A stretch of 64,000 nt of DNA from Proteobacteria bacterium ST_bin11 (GTDB lineage: Bacteria > Pseudomonadota > Gammaproteobacteria > Methylococcales > Methylomonadaceae). Every line of letters starts with the position of its first letter. Positions within the stretch are counted from its first letter, which is position 1. Positions 26,576 through 34,792 of the stretch are shown one piece after another. The notes beneath the pieces are model-generated. The model saw only the letters and a list, made by a program, of their open reading frames with translations. It was not told the DNA's origin and made no database searches. Location: positions 157,446 through 221,445 of the forward strand of contig MSXO01000008.1 in assembly GCA_002083615.1 (NCBI GenBank), written 5' to 3'. The translations under genes and the position numbers were made by a program.

Positions 26576-27526
26576 TTAATTGAAAGCGATATTAAGACGT
26601 TTGTTGGTAAGGACTGACACCAAGCCGATAGCCAGCAGCCAAACAGTTTCGGGCTCTGGCACTGTATTGGTGACTTGCTTGGTTACCGAATCGACTGTAA
26701 TTAGGCTGGAGGCGTTTATCGAAAAGCTGCCGGAATCCGCCCCTCCGAATATCCTTAGATCCGGGTTGCTGTCGCCAAAGCTGATCAAATCGCCTGGGCT
26801 TAGCAGAAACGTCAAAAGCAGCGTGCCATCGTCGGATACTAGGCCACCTTTGCCGATACCGATATCGGTATTCGGGTCGCTAGGTATGCGTTTTTCGTTA
26901 CCAAGAAAGGGATCCGAGATTATTTTAGAAAATACCAGTTCGGTGCCATCGGCTTTGTAAAACGCAATCAAGGATTGCGCAAATTCAGCATCATTGTTTA
27001 ACGGCGGTGTGTCAGTTGCTTCGACTTCATGGCTGAATTGGAATTGCAAGCGCACTATGAAACTATCAACGACCGATTTGTTTTCAATCGAAAAGGTCAA
27101 GTCGCCGAAAAGAGGGCTGATACTGGACGGTTCGGTGCCGCCAATACCACTAGCACTTAAGTTGATCCCAAAACCATCTCCGATCTGGCTCAAGGTGCCT
27201 GACAAGGGGTCGGGGCCGGTAACCGTCGAACCGTTCAGCGTCGTAGTAGAGGTGGCCCCACCGATAATACTGGTCAGAGAGCCGGCCTGTGTAGCGTTTA
27301 TCGGTCCTGACGGAGAGCCTGTGCTATCAAACTCTGCTGATCCGCGAATCACAATATTGCTGTCAAAGTTAGCCGCCCAAGTAGACTCTGAGTGCGCGCC
27401 TAACAACAATGTAAGCGCTAAAGCAATGCTGGTAAGCCGAGTGTAATGGTGTATCGATTTTGACACTATAGGCGGTATGCGCTGTAAACCAAGATCAGCG
27501 CGCTTTTTAAATGTAATTGATTCCAT
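26576..27526 (-). CDS. PEP-CTERM sorting-signal protein
   Basis: This is a 316-residue protein. A signal peptide-like hydrophobic helix at about 32-46 precedes a long beta-rich, Asp/Ser/Thr/Gly-rich extracellular region. The C terminus reads VPEPETVWLLAIGLVSVL then a basic end (TNKR), the three-part PEP-CTERM exosortase signal. It should be processed by an exosortase and exported to the surface or into extracellular polymer. No exosortase gene is in the window. AAAGG precedes the ATG. The region shows no known catalytic domain. Confidence 0.78.
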   Translation of the reverse strand: MESITFKKRADLGLQRIPPIVSKSIHHYTRLTSIALALTLLLGAHSESTWAANFDSNIVIRGSAEFDSTGSPSGPINATQAGSLTSIIGGATSTTTLNGSTVTGPDPLSGTLSQIGDGFGINLSASGIGGTEPSSISPLFGDLTFSIENKSVVDSFIVRLQFQFSHEVEATDTPPLNNDAEFAQSLIAFYKADGTELVFSKIISDPFLGNEKRIPSDPNTDIGIGKGGLVSDDGTLLLTFLLSPGDLISFGDSNPDLRIFGGADSGSFSINASSLITVDSVTKQVTNTVPEPETVWLLAIGLVSVLTNKRLNIAFN

Positions 27527-28074
27527 ATTGATACCTTTTGTTTGCTTAGATTTGGCGATTTATCAATTAGTTTTAGCTATTTGAACTGGCTGTTTTGCAC
27601 AGCTATTGGTCTTGCTATTTATTGATGTTTCATGAAATAAAATCTAGTTTGTCTAATAGCTATTGACAGGCAATTAAGACCATTTGTATTTCTCTTAAAA
27701 TGCCTTTTTCACATCATTAAAATAAAGCTTTGTAGTTTCGTGCAGTTTTTTCAGAAAAATTTGTATTACGCCAATTAATAGCCAATTCCTGTGCCAGGTA
27801 TTGCTGTATTGCGCAAAAATAATCTATGTATATGTTTTTAAAAAAAATAACTTGCGCGCCTCGATTAGATTCTGCGCTAGGGGTATCTAGTATGGAGATG
27901 ATGCAGCACGATATATCGCATGAGATACGAAATATCGTTTTTGTTGGCGTTAAGTATGTCGAGGATATGTGATGACGCGTTTTTTGTGGGAGTAGATCCG
28001 TTACTGTGCTCGACTGGCGCCTAGGGCGGAAATTAGTTTGCTTATATTACTGGGATGTCGTTCTGGAGGGAAAT
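27527..28074. other. AT-rich intergenic region, no gene
   Basis: This is divergent intergenic DNA of about 550 bases, markedly AT-rich between about 27,540 and 27,860. It includes an imperfect inverted repeat ACGATAT...ATATCGT near 27,908-27,942 followed by T residues. It likely holds promoters for the PEP-CTERM operon and for the small gene on the plus strand. I see no coding sequence in it. Confidence 0.5.
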
Positions 28075-28275
28075 ATGATGTTTCTTAATAGGAAGCGCCC
28101 TGATCCGATTGGAAAACTAAACCAAATAAGGCTAAGCAGTCGCCGAGAAACCCTATATAGAGCAGGCTTGGTCATCCCCGTGATGACGAATGAAATAGTC
28201 AGGCTAGCCCAAGTTCTGTTTGCTAATTCAGAAATTGCGGATCAAGGGTTGGGGTTGGCTGAGGAGGAAGGGTAG
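28075..28275 (+). CDS. small hypothetical protein
   Basis: This is a 66-residue basic then acidic protein (RKRPDPIGKLNQIRL at the start; ending LGLAEEEG). The start ATG at 28075 is backed by GGAGGGAAA immediately upstream, a strong Shine-Dalgarno, so it is likely translated. No membrane segment, no known motif. It converges on ftsH. Confidence 0.5.
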   Translation: MMFLNRKRPDPIGKLNQIRLSSRRETLYRAGLVIPVMTNEIVRLAQVLFANSEIADQGLGLAEEEG

Positions 28276-28401
28276 TCTACCGATTCAATTCGCGGCGAAC
28301 TTGTCGATCCGTTGGTCTAATTCAGTTGTTTGATGTTTTCTTAAGTTTCAACGGGGGACCTTGACCACCCTTTTAATTGGCGGAAAGTAAATCTTACGCC
28401 G

Positions 28402-30237
28402 CTAAGCTAAGTCGGCAAGCTGCTTTTGATTGAGATCAGGCGCTGGTGGGGTAATGGTTCGGCCTTGCATCAATTCGTCGATCTGATGTTTGTCCAGGGT
28501 TTCCCAGTCCAATAAAGCTTGAGCCATGGCGTGAAGAATATCGATATTGCCTTTTAATAGCGTTTCAGCCCTTGAATAATTGTTGTCCACGATTAACCTG
28601 ATTTCCCGATCTATCATCCGCGCCATGTGTTCCGACATGGGCTTGGCTTGCGGCCCAAGGTAGCTACCTTCGTTATCACCGTAGTCCATCGGCCCAAGAT
28701 TATCTGACAATCCCCATTTGGTGACCATGTTGCGGGCCAGCTGCGTCGCCCGTTGGATGTCGTTAGAGGCGCCAGTAGTGACTTTATTCTTCCCGTAAAC
28801 CAGGACTTCCGCAGCGCGGCCACCAAACAAGCTGGAAATTTGGCTTTCTAATTTGTCCTTGCTGGCGCTGTACTCATCGCGTTCCGGCAAAAACATTGTA
28901 ATACCCAAGGCGCCCCCGCGCGGCATGATGCTGACTTTGTAGACCGGGTCATGTTCAGGTACCAAGCGACCGACGATGGCATGGCCGGCTTCGTGGTAGG
29001 CGGTCATCAACAGATCTTCGCGGCTCATGATCATCGTCCGTTTCTCAGCACCCATGATGGTTTTGTCGCGGGCCTTATCCAGATCGTTCATAGTAATTTC
29101 CCGCTGATTGTTGCGGGCGGCGAACAATGCGCCTTCGTTGATCAGATTAGCCAATTCTGCGCCGGAAAAACCTGGAGTGCCGCGCGCCAGATCATTAAGG
29201 TTGACGTCATCGGCTAAGGGTACATGGCTGGCGTGCACCCTTAGAATTTGTTCGCGGCCTTTAATATCCGGCAGGCTCACTTGCACCTGCCTATCAAACC
29301 GACCGGGCCGCAACAACGCTTTATCCAAGACATCGATGCGGTTGGTGGCGGCAATGACGATAATGCCTTCGTTACCGCTAAAGCCGTCCATTTCCACTAA
29401 TAACTGATTCAGCGTTTGTTCACGCTCTTCCGTTCCGCCCACATTGCCAGGGCTGCGCTGGCGGCCAACCGCATCGATTTCGTCGATAAAAATGATGCAA
29501 GGGGCTTGCTTTTTGGCTTGTACGAACAGGTCTCGCACCCTAGAAGCGCCGACGCCGACAAACATTTCCACAAAATCTGAACCGGAAATCGAGAAAAACG
29601 GTACACCGGCTTCGCCGGCAATCGCGCGTGCCAACAAGGTTTTACCCGTGCCGGGAGGCCCCACCATTAGTACACCTCTGGGGATTTTCCCGCCCAGGGC
29701 TTCATATTTGCCCGGTGCCCTGAGGAAATCGACCAATTCCGCGACGTCTTGCTTGGCTTCTTCGACACCGGCAACATCGTTAAAACGGACCTTAACTTGA
29801 TTTTCCGTCATCAACTTCGCTCGGCTTTTACCGAAATTGTTCTGAGCCCCAGCACCCATCAATTGTTTACGCATGAAATAAATCAACACGCCGATCAACA
29901 AGAAGGTCGGTGCCCAGGAGTAAAACACCTGCATAAATGTCGATTGCGTCAGAGGTCTTTGCACGACGATCTTCACCCCATTCTGCAATAGATCCTCTAT
30001 CATCGTCACATCGCCAGGGCTGTATGCACTGAAACGTGAGCCATTGTGCCTGAGACCTTCGACAGCTCTGCCGTCAATCAGCACTTCAGCCACCATTTTA
30101 TTGCGTACGTCCTGGATAAAGGTGGAATAGGGAATGTCGCCTTCGGTGTTATAGGCCGGAGGAGCGGGGTTAAAGACAACAAACGCAGCGATAGCGATAC
30201 CGGCCAGTAAGAACAACAAGAACAAATTTTTTTTCAT
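28402..30237 (-). CDS. ftsH: ATP-dependent zinc metalloprotease FtsH
   Basis: This is a 611-residue membrane protease that degrades misfolded membrane and selected soluble proteins. It has two N-terminal membrane helices (about 5-23 and 104-122) around a small periplasmic domain, then the AAA module with Walker A GPPGTGKT at 193-200, Walker B CIIFIDEID, and the second region of homology IAATNRIDVLDKALLRPGRFDR. The zinc site HEAGH is at about 415-419. All key residues are present. GAGGCAAC precedes the start. It is a stand-alone gene rather than the usual rlmE-ftsH pair, so a second copy may exist elsewhere; that is a guess. Confidence 0.95.
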   Translation of the reverse strand: MKKNLFLLFLLAGIAIAAFVVFNPAPPAYNTEGDIPYSTFIQDVRNKMVAEVLIDGRAVEGLRHNGSRFSAYSPGDVTMIEDLLQNGVKIVVQRPLTQSTFMQVFYSWAPTFLLIGVLIYFMRKQLMGAGAQNNFGKSRAKLMTENQVKVRFNDVAGVEEAKQDVAELVDFLRAPGKYEALGGKIPRGVLMVGPPGTGKTLLARAIAGEAGVPFFSISGSDFVEMFVGVGASRVRDLFVQAKKQAPCIIFIDEIDAVGRQRSPGNVGGTEEREQTLNQLLVEMDGFSGNEGIIVIAATNRIDVLDKALLRPGRFDRQVQVSLPDIKGREQILRVHASHVPLADDVNLNDLARGTPGFSGAELANLINEGALFAARNNQREITMNDLDKARDKTIMGAEKRTMIMSREDLLMTAYHEAGHAIVGRLVPEHDPVYKVSIMPRGGALGITMFLPERDEYSASKDKLESQISSLFGGRAAEVLVYGKNKVTTGASNDIQRATQLARNMVTKWGLSDNLGPMDYGDNEGSYLGPQAKPMSEHMARMIDREIRLIVDNNYSRAETLLKGNIDILHAMAQALLDWETLDKHQIDELMQGRTITPPAPDLNQKQLADLA

Positions 30238-30403
30238 GGTTGTTGCCTCAATTTCCTATGGATCTGATTCGGCTGTATTTCCGCCAAACCACTGTCTATT
30301 TAAACCGTTAACCTGGGCCAAATTATGCCAATACCCTTTGGTCCTCGCGTTTTAGAGCGAAGCGTGGTTGGCCCTTATTAGTAAAGGCCGGATTAATGAG
30401 AAA

Positions 30404-31498
30404 TCAAGAGTCGTCGACAGCCAAAGCTAACTCAGCCAGATGCTGTAAGGCATCCCGGTAGGCAGTTTCCGAGTCTGCTCTGACCGTCGCATGCGCGACC
30501 TTGCGACCCTTGCGCGGGGTTTTGTCGTATAGGTGCAGATGGGTGTTGGGAATGTTCAGCAATTGGGCGTCGTCGGCCAGACCGCCGATAAAATTTACCA
30601 TGCCTGCATAGCCGCGCGGCTGAGTCGAGCCAAGCGGTAAATCCAGAATGGCGCGCAAGTGATTTTCGAATTGGCTGGTCTCGGCGCCTTCTATGGTCCA
30701 ATGCCCAGAATTATGGACACGTGGGGCAAATTCATTGGCTAGCAGTTCACCGTTTAAATCGAACAGTTCCAAGGCGATCACGCCGACGTAATCCAGTTTT
30801 TCCAGCAACAAACTGACGTAATTTTCTGCGGTGGCTTGCTCGGGATCGTTAGTGCAACATTCCGCGACCCGGAGAATACCGCCGCGATGCTGATTTTCCG
30901 ATAGCGGGTAGTAAGCAATTGCCCCGGAAGGGCTACGGGCAGCAATGATGGAGACTTCGCGTTGAAACGGCACAAAGCCTTCGACAATAGAGGCTGCGCC
31001 TTGCATGCTTTCCCAAGCCGATTCCAGTGCTTCTGCCGATTTTAAAACGACTTGGCCTTTGCCGTCGTAGCCCATGCGTCGGCTTTTCAAAATGGCCGGA
31101 TAGCCGATTGCTGGCATGGCTTTCTGTAAGTCTGGCAGGCTATCGACAGGCGCAAAGGGCGCGGTACGGATACCTAAGTCTTTGAAGAAATTCTTTTCCA
31201 GTAAGCGATCTTGGGCAACGGCTAATGCACCAGCGGGCGGATAAACCAGAGTGTGGCTGGACAGAAACTTTGCCACATGGGCCGGCACGTTTTCAAATTC
31301 GTAGGTCACTACATCGGCTTTTTCGGCGAGTTGGGCCAGTAAATCCGGATCGTCGTAAGCGCCCAGCAAATGTTCGCTCAAGCCGCCGGCCCCGGCATTC
31401 GGATCGGGATCGAGGACGATAAACTTTAGGCCTAAGGGATAACCGGCCAAGGCGATCATTCTGGCGAGCTGGCCGCCACCTAAAACCCCTATTTTCAT
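30404..31498 (-). CDS. purK: 5-(carboxyamino)imidazole ribonucleotide synthase
   Basis: This is a 364-residue ATP-grasp enzyme of purine synthesis that carboxylates AIR to N5-CAIR using ATP and bicarbonate. The start MKIGVLGGGQLARMIALAGY is the PurK N terminus; the ATP-grasp body has ILKSRRMGYDGKGQVVLKS and LLANEFAPRVHNSGHWTIEG. It overlaps the end of purE by four bases on the same strand, the common purEK arrangement. Its size matches the family. Confidence 0.95.
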   Translation of the reverse strand: MKIGVLGGGQLARMIALAGYPLGLKFIVLDPDPNAGAGGLSEHLLGAYDDPDLLAQLAEKADVVTYEFENVPAHVAKFLSSHTLVYPPAGALAVAQDRLLEKNFFKDLGIRTAPFAPVDSLPDLQKAMPAIGYPAILKSRRMGYDGKGQVVLKSAEALESAWESMQGAASIVEGFVPFQREVSIIAARSPSGAIAYYPLSENQHRGGILRVAECCTNDPEQATAENYVSLLLEKLDYVGVIALELFDLNGELLANEFAPRVHNSGHWTIEGAETSQFENHLRAILDLPLGSTQPRGYAGMVNFIGGLADDAQLLNIPNTHLHLYDKTPRKGRKVAHATVRADSETAYRDALQHLAELALAVDDS

Positions 31499-31992
31499 CC
31501 GGCCACCTGTCTTGGGTCGGGCGTGGCGATAACGCTGTCGGTTTGCTGTTGACGGTAAGCATCCAAAGCGGGGCGGTATTGCGGATGTTTATTACTGATA
31601 ATCGCCGCAGCCAACAACGCCGCGTTGATAGCACCGGCCTTGCCGATAGCCAAAGTGCCAACCGGAATGCCTGCCGGCATTTGCACGATGGAGAGTAAAG
31701 AATCCATACCGTTCAACGCTTTAGACTGTACCGGCACCCCTAATACAGGTAGTGTGGTCTTGGCGGCTGTCATGCCTGGCAAATGCGCGGCGCCACCGGC
31801 GCCGGCGATAATGACTTCCAGACCTTTGCCTTCCGCAGTCTCCGCATACTGAAACAACTTGTCGGGGGTACGATGGGCCGAAACCACTTCCACTTCATGT
31901 GGAATATCAAGGTGTTCTAGGGTTTGCGCTGCATGTTGCATGGTTTCCCAATCCGAGGTGGAACCCATGATGATGCCTATCAATGCGGTCAT
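31495..31992 (-). CDS. purE: N5-carboxyaminoimidazole ribonucleotide mutase
   Basis: This is a 165-residue enzyme converting N5-CAIR to CAIR in purine biosynthesis. The motifs GIIMGSTSDWETM, VEVVSAHRTPDKL and IIAGAGGAAHLPGM are diagnostic of class I PurE. The start ATG at 31992 has GGAGATTTTGC upstream; a further upstream start at 32022 has no such support. It is the first gene of the purEK operon, with a divergent promoter region toward ccmA. Confidence 0.95.
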   Translation of the reverse strand: MTALIGIIMGSTSDWETMQHAAQTLEHLDIPHEVEVVSAHRTPDKLFQYAETAEGKGLEVIIAGAGGAAHLPGMTAAKTTLPVLGVPVQSKALNGMDSLLSIVQMPAGIPVGTLAIGKAGAINAALLAAAIISNKHPQYRPALDAYRQQQTDSVIATPDPRQVAG

Positions 31993-32138
31993 GCAAAATC
32001 TCCGGTATCTGCGATAAATCAAAACGGGCCCGATTATCGCATAAATGGGCAGATTTTCTCTGTCGGCAAATTGCGAACTATGCCGGGCTTAATGATAAGA
32101 TAGCGCCCCTCTCAATGTGTCAGCCTAAGGATGGATGA

Positions 32139-32771
32139 ATGGAAAACTCGCAACACGCGTCGCTGCAAGTCAGTGAGTTATCGTGTTTTCGTGATGAGCG
32201 TTTGTTGTTTTCCGATTTGAGTTTTGAATTGCATCCTGGCGAAGTGTTGTTACTGGAAGGTGCCAACGGCAGCGGTAAGACCTCGCTATTGCGAATTCTC
32301 TGCGGCTTTAGAGAAGCCGATGTGGGCGTTATTTATTGGTGTGGCAGCAAAATCTCCGACAGCAGTTATTACAACGACATGGCTTATGTCGGTCATGCCG
32401 ACGGCACTAAAAAGGAATTGACCGTGTTGGAAAACCTGAAGTTTGCGTTGGCGCTGGGTAGTTTGGGCAAATACAGCATCGAACAGGCTTTGGATAAAGT
32501 GCAGTTAGCAGGATTCGACGACAACCCCGTGCATACTTTATCTGCAGGGCAAAAGCGCCGCTTATCTTTGGCTCGTTTATTGATCACGCATAATTTGTTG
32601 TGGATACTTGACGAACCTTTTACCTCACTGGATAGACAAGGTATCAAATTGATAGAGTCGCTGATGGCCGAGCATATTGCCCAAGGCGGCATGGCGGTGT
32701 TGACCTCTCATCACGATCTGAGTATGGCCGATCTCAATCTGAAGCGCATTCATCTGCAAGCATGCCAATAA
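32139..32771 (+). CDS. ccmA: cytochrome c biogenesis heme exporter ATPase CcmA
   Basis: This is a 210-residue ABC ATPase with Walker A EGANGSGKTS, signature LSAGQKRRLSLARLL and Walker B LLWILDEPFTSLD. With CcmB and CcmC it drives release of heme-loaded CcmE in system I cytochrome c maturation at the inner membrane. It starts the uninterrupted ccmABCDEFGHI run, overlapping ccmB by ten bases. AAGGATGGATGA precedes its ATG. Confidence 0.93.
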   Translation: MENSQHASLQVSELSCFRDERLLFSDLSFELHPGEVLLLEGANGSGKTSLLRILCGFREADVGVIYWCGSKISDSSYYNDMAYVGHADGTKKELTVLENLKFALALGSLGKYSIEQALDKVQLAGFDDNPVHTLSAGQKRRLSLARLLITHNLLWILDEPFTSLDRQGIKLIESLMAEHIAQGGMAVLTSHHDLSMADLNLKRIHLQACQ

Positions 32772-33436
32772 TTGGGGCATTTTGGGCGATCATTCGCCGG
32801 GATTTGTTATTGGCGTTTCGACGCCGCGCGGAAATGGCTAATCCGCTATTTTTTTTCGTGTTGGTGGTGACCTTGTTTCCGCTGGCAGTGGGAGCTCAGC
32901 CCAATCTGCTGCGCACTATGGCGCCGGGTGTGATTTGGGTTTCCGCCTTATTGGCGGCTTTGTTATCCTTAGACGGTTTATTTCGTAGCGATTTTGACGA
33001 TGGCTCGCTGGAGCAAATGCTGCTTAGCCCGCATGCCTTATCGATATTGGTGTTGGGCAAAATTATCGCCCACTGGCTAGTCACCGGTCTGCCTTTGTTG
33101 TTGGTGGCACCGCTACTGGCAGTGTTTTTGGGCTTACCCGAGCAAGCCATGGGAACTTTATGGCTGACGCTGATCTTAGCTACGCCGCTGCTGAGCCTAA
33201 TCGGTGCCATCGGTGTGGCGTTGACGGTGGGTTTGCGCCGGGGCGGTATGCTGCTTTCCTTGTTGGTGTTACCGCTGTATGTGCCGGTGTTGATCTTCGC
33301 CAGCGGTGCTGTCGATAGGGCCGCCAGCGGTTTGCCGGTCGATGCCCAACTGAATATTTTATTGGCTATGTTGCTGTCGGCACTGGTCTTAGTGCCGTTG
33401 CCGACGGCTGCCGCGTTAAAAATGAGTGTTAATTGA
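32762..33436 (+). CDS. ccmB: heme exporter permease CcmB
   Basis: This is a 224-residue membrane protein with about six helices. The pattern LRTMAPGVIWVSALLAALLSL and FRSDFDDGSLEQMLLSPHAL is typical of CcmB. It is the membrane partner of CcmA. It overlaps ccmA by ten bases, and its stop overlaps the ccmC start (TGATG). It is the usual length. Confidence 0.93.
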   Translation: MPIIGAFWAIIRRDLLLAFRRRAEMANPLFFFVLVVTLFPLAVGAQPNLLRTMAPGVIWVSALLAALLSLDGLFRSDFDDGSLEQMLLSPHALSILVLGKIIAHWLVTGLPLLLVAPLLAVFLGLPEQAMGTLWLTLILATPLLSLIGAIGVALTVGLRRGGMLLSLLVLPLYVPVLIFASGAVDRAASGLPVDAQLNILLAMLLSALVLVPLPTAAALKMSVN

Positions 33437-34197
33437 TGTCTTGGATACCCGCGCCGGTTAGCCGGTTTTTTCATCGTACTTCCTCGCCACCGTATTTTTA
33501 TGCATTGGCGGATCGCTTCATCCCATGGTTGACGGTTATTTTTCTTGCTCTGCTGGGTGCGGGCCTGTTTGGCGGTTTGTATCTTGCGCCCACTGATTAT
33601 CAGCAGGGCGATAGCTACCGAATCATTTATATCCATGTGCCGGCGGCCTGGATGTCCTTGTTTATTTACGTGCTAATGGCGGTAATGGGCGGGATTGCGC
33701 TGATCTGGCGCATGAAACTGGCCGAAGTCATGCTGATCAGTAGTGCGCCGATTGGCGCTGGCTTTACCTTTGTGGCCTTGGTGACCGGTTCCTTGTGGGG
33801 CAAGCCGATGTGGGGTACCTGGTGGGTGTGGGATGCGCGCTTAACTTCGGAATTGATCCTGTTGTTTTTGTATCTGGGTGTGATCAGTTTGTACGGCGCC
33901 ATTGAAGAAAAGCGGGCGGCGGCGCGAGCGGTGTCGATTCTGGCACTGGTGGGTGTGGTGAACATCCCGATTATCCATTACTCGGTGCAATGGTGGAACA
34001 CGCTGCATCAAGGCCCGACGGTCAGCAAGATGGATAAACCTTCCATACACGTCAGCATGCTGGTACCCCTGTTGCTGATGGCGCTGGCGTTTAAGTTCTA
34101 TTATCTGATTGCGGTATTACAGGCCGCCAAACTGGAATTACTGAAGCGCGAAACCAGCTCGCAATGGGTGAAGGCGCTGCTGGAGAAACAAGCATGA
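33436..34197 (+). CDS. ccmC: heme transporter CcmC
   Basis: This is a membrane protein of about 253 residues with six helices and the heme-handling WWD-type motif (WGTWWVWDARLTSELIL) flanked by conserved histidines (YIHVPAAW and IPIIHYSVQWW). It delivers heme to CcmE. I use the ATG at 33436 overlapping the ccmB stop by one base; a TTG one codon earlier is possible. Confidence 0.94.
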   Translation: MSWIPAPVSRFFHRTSSPPYFYALADRFIPWLTVIFLALLGAGLFGGLYLAPTDYQQGDSYRIIYIHVPAAWMSLFIYVLMAVMGGIALIWRMKLAEVMLISSAPIGAGFTFVALVTGSLWGKPMWGTWWVWDARLTSELILLFLYLGVISLYGAIEEKRAAARAVSILALVGVVNIPIIHYSVQWWNTLHQGPTVSKMDKPSIHVSMLVPLLLMALAFKFYYLIAVLQAAKLELLKRETSSQWVKALLEKQA

Positions 34198-34361
34198 GCT
34201 GGGAAAGCTTTTTATACATGGGCGGTTACGCCGTCTACGTTTGGCCGGCCTACGGGGTGACCGCACTGGTATTGATCGTCAATATCGTGTTGCCGGTTCT
34301 GAAACGCAAACAGTTGCTGCGTGAGCTCACAATCAAACAAAAACGGTCACAGGCGCGATGA
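34194..34361 (+). CDS. ccmD: small heme-export protein CcmD
   Basis: This is a 55-residue single-helix protein: MSWESFLYMGGYAVYVWPAYG then a hydrophobic helix and a basic tail. It matches CcmD, which helps release heme-loaded CcmE from the CcmABC complex. It overlaps ccmC by four bases (ATGA) and ccmE by four. Confidence 0.88.
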   Translation: MSWESFLYMGGYAVYVWPAYGVTALVLIVNIVLPVLKRKQLLRELTIKQKRSQAR

Positions 34362-34792
34362 AACCGATACGAAAACAACGCCTGTTTCTGGTTATCCTGA
34401 TGCTAGCGGGCCTTGGCTTGGCGGCAACTTTTGCGTTAAAAGCCTTCAACGAAAATCTGATGTATTTTTTCTCCACCAGCGATGTCGCTGCCGGCAAAGC
34501 ACCGAATAATGCGGTGTTTCGCTTAGGCGGGATGGTGGTCAAAGGCAGCGTGGCACGGCCCAATGCGGATTTATTAGTGCGCTTTATACTCAGCGATTTT
34601 GAAAAGGAAGTGACGGTTGAATATTCAGGTATCTTGCCGGATTTGTTCAGGGAAGGGCAGGGCATTGTCGCCAAGGGGGCCCTGGATGGGCGCGGCGTGT
34701 TTGTCGCCGAGGAAGTGCTGGCCAAACATGATGAAAATTACATGCCGCCGGAAGTTGCCGGCAGCTTGAAAAAATCGGCGGCGCAGCCATGA
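34358..34792 (+). CDS. ccmE: heme chaperone CcmE
   Basis: This is a 144-residue periplasmic heme chaperone tethered by an N-terminal helix. The heme-binding histidine is in VLAKHDENYMPPEV, the conserved HxxxY motif. The body has FRLGGMVVKGSV and ILPDLFREGQG. It carries heme from CcmC to the CcmF/H lyase. It overlaps ccmD and ccmF by four bases each. Confidence 0.94.
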   Translation: MKPIRKQRLFLVILMLAGLGLAATFALKAFNENLMYFFSTSDVAAGKAPNNAVFRLGGMVVKGSVARPNADLLVRFILSDFEKEVTVEYSGILPDLFREGQGIVAKGALDGRGVFVAEEVLAKHDENYMPPEVAGSLKKSAAQP

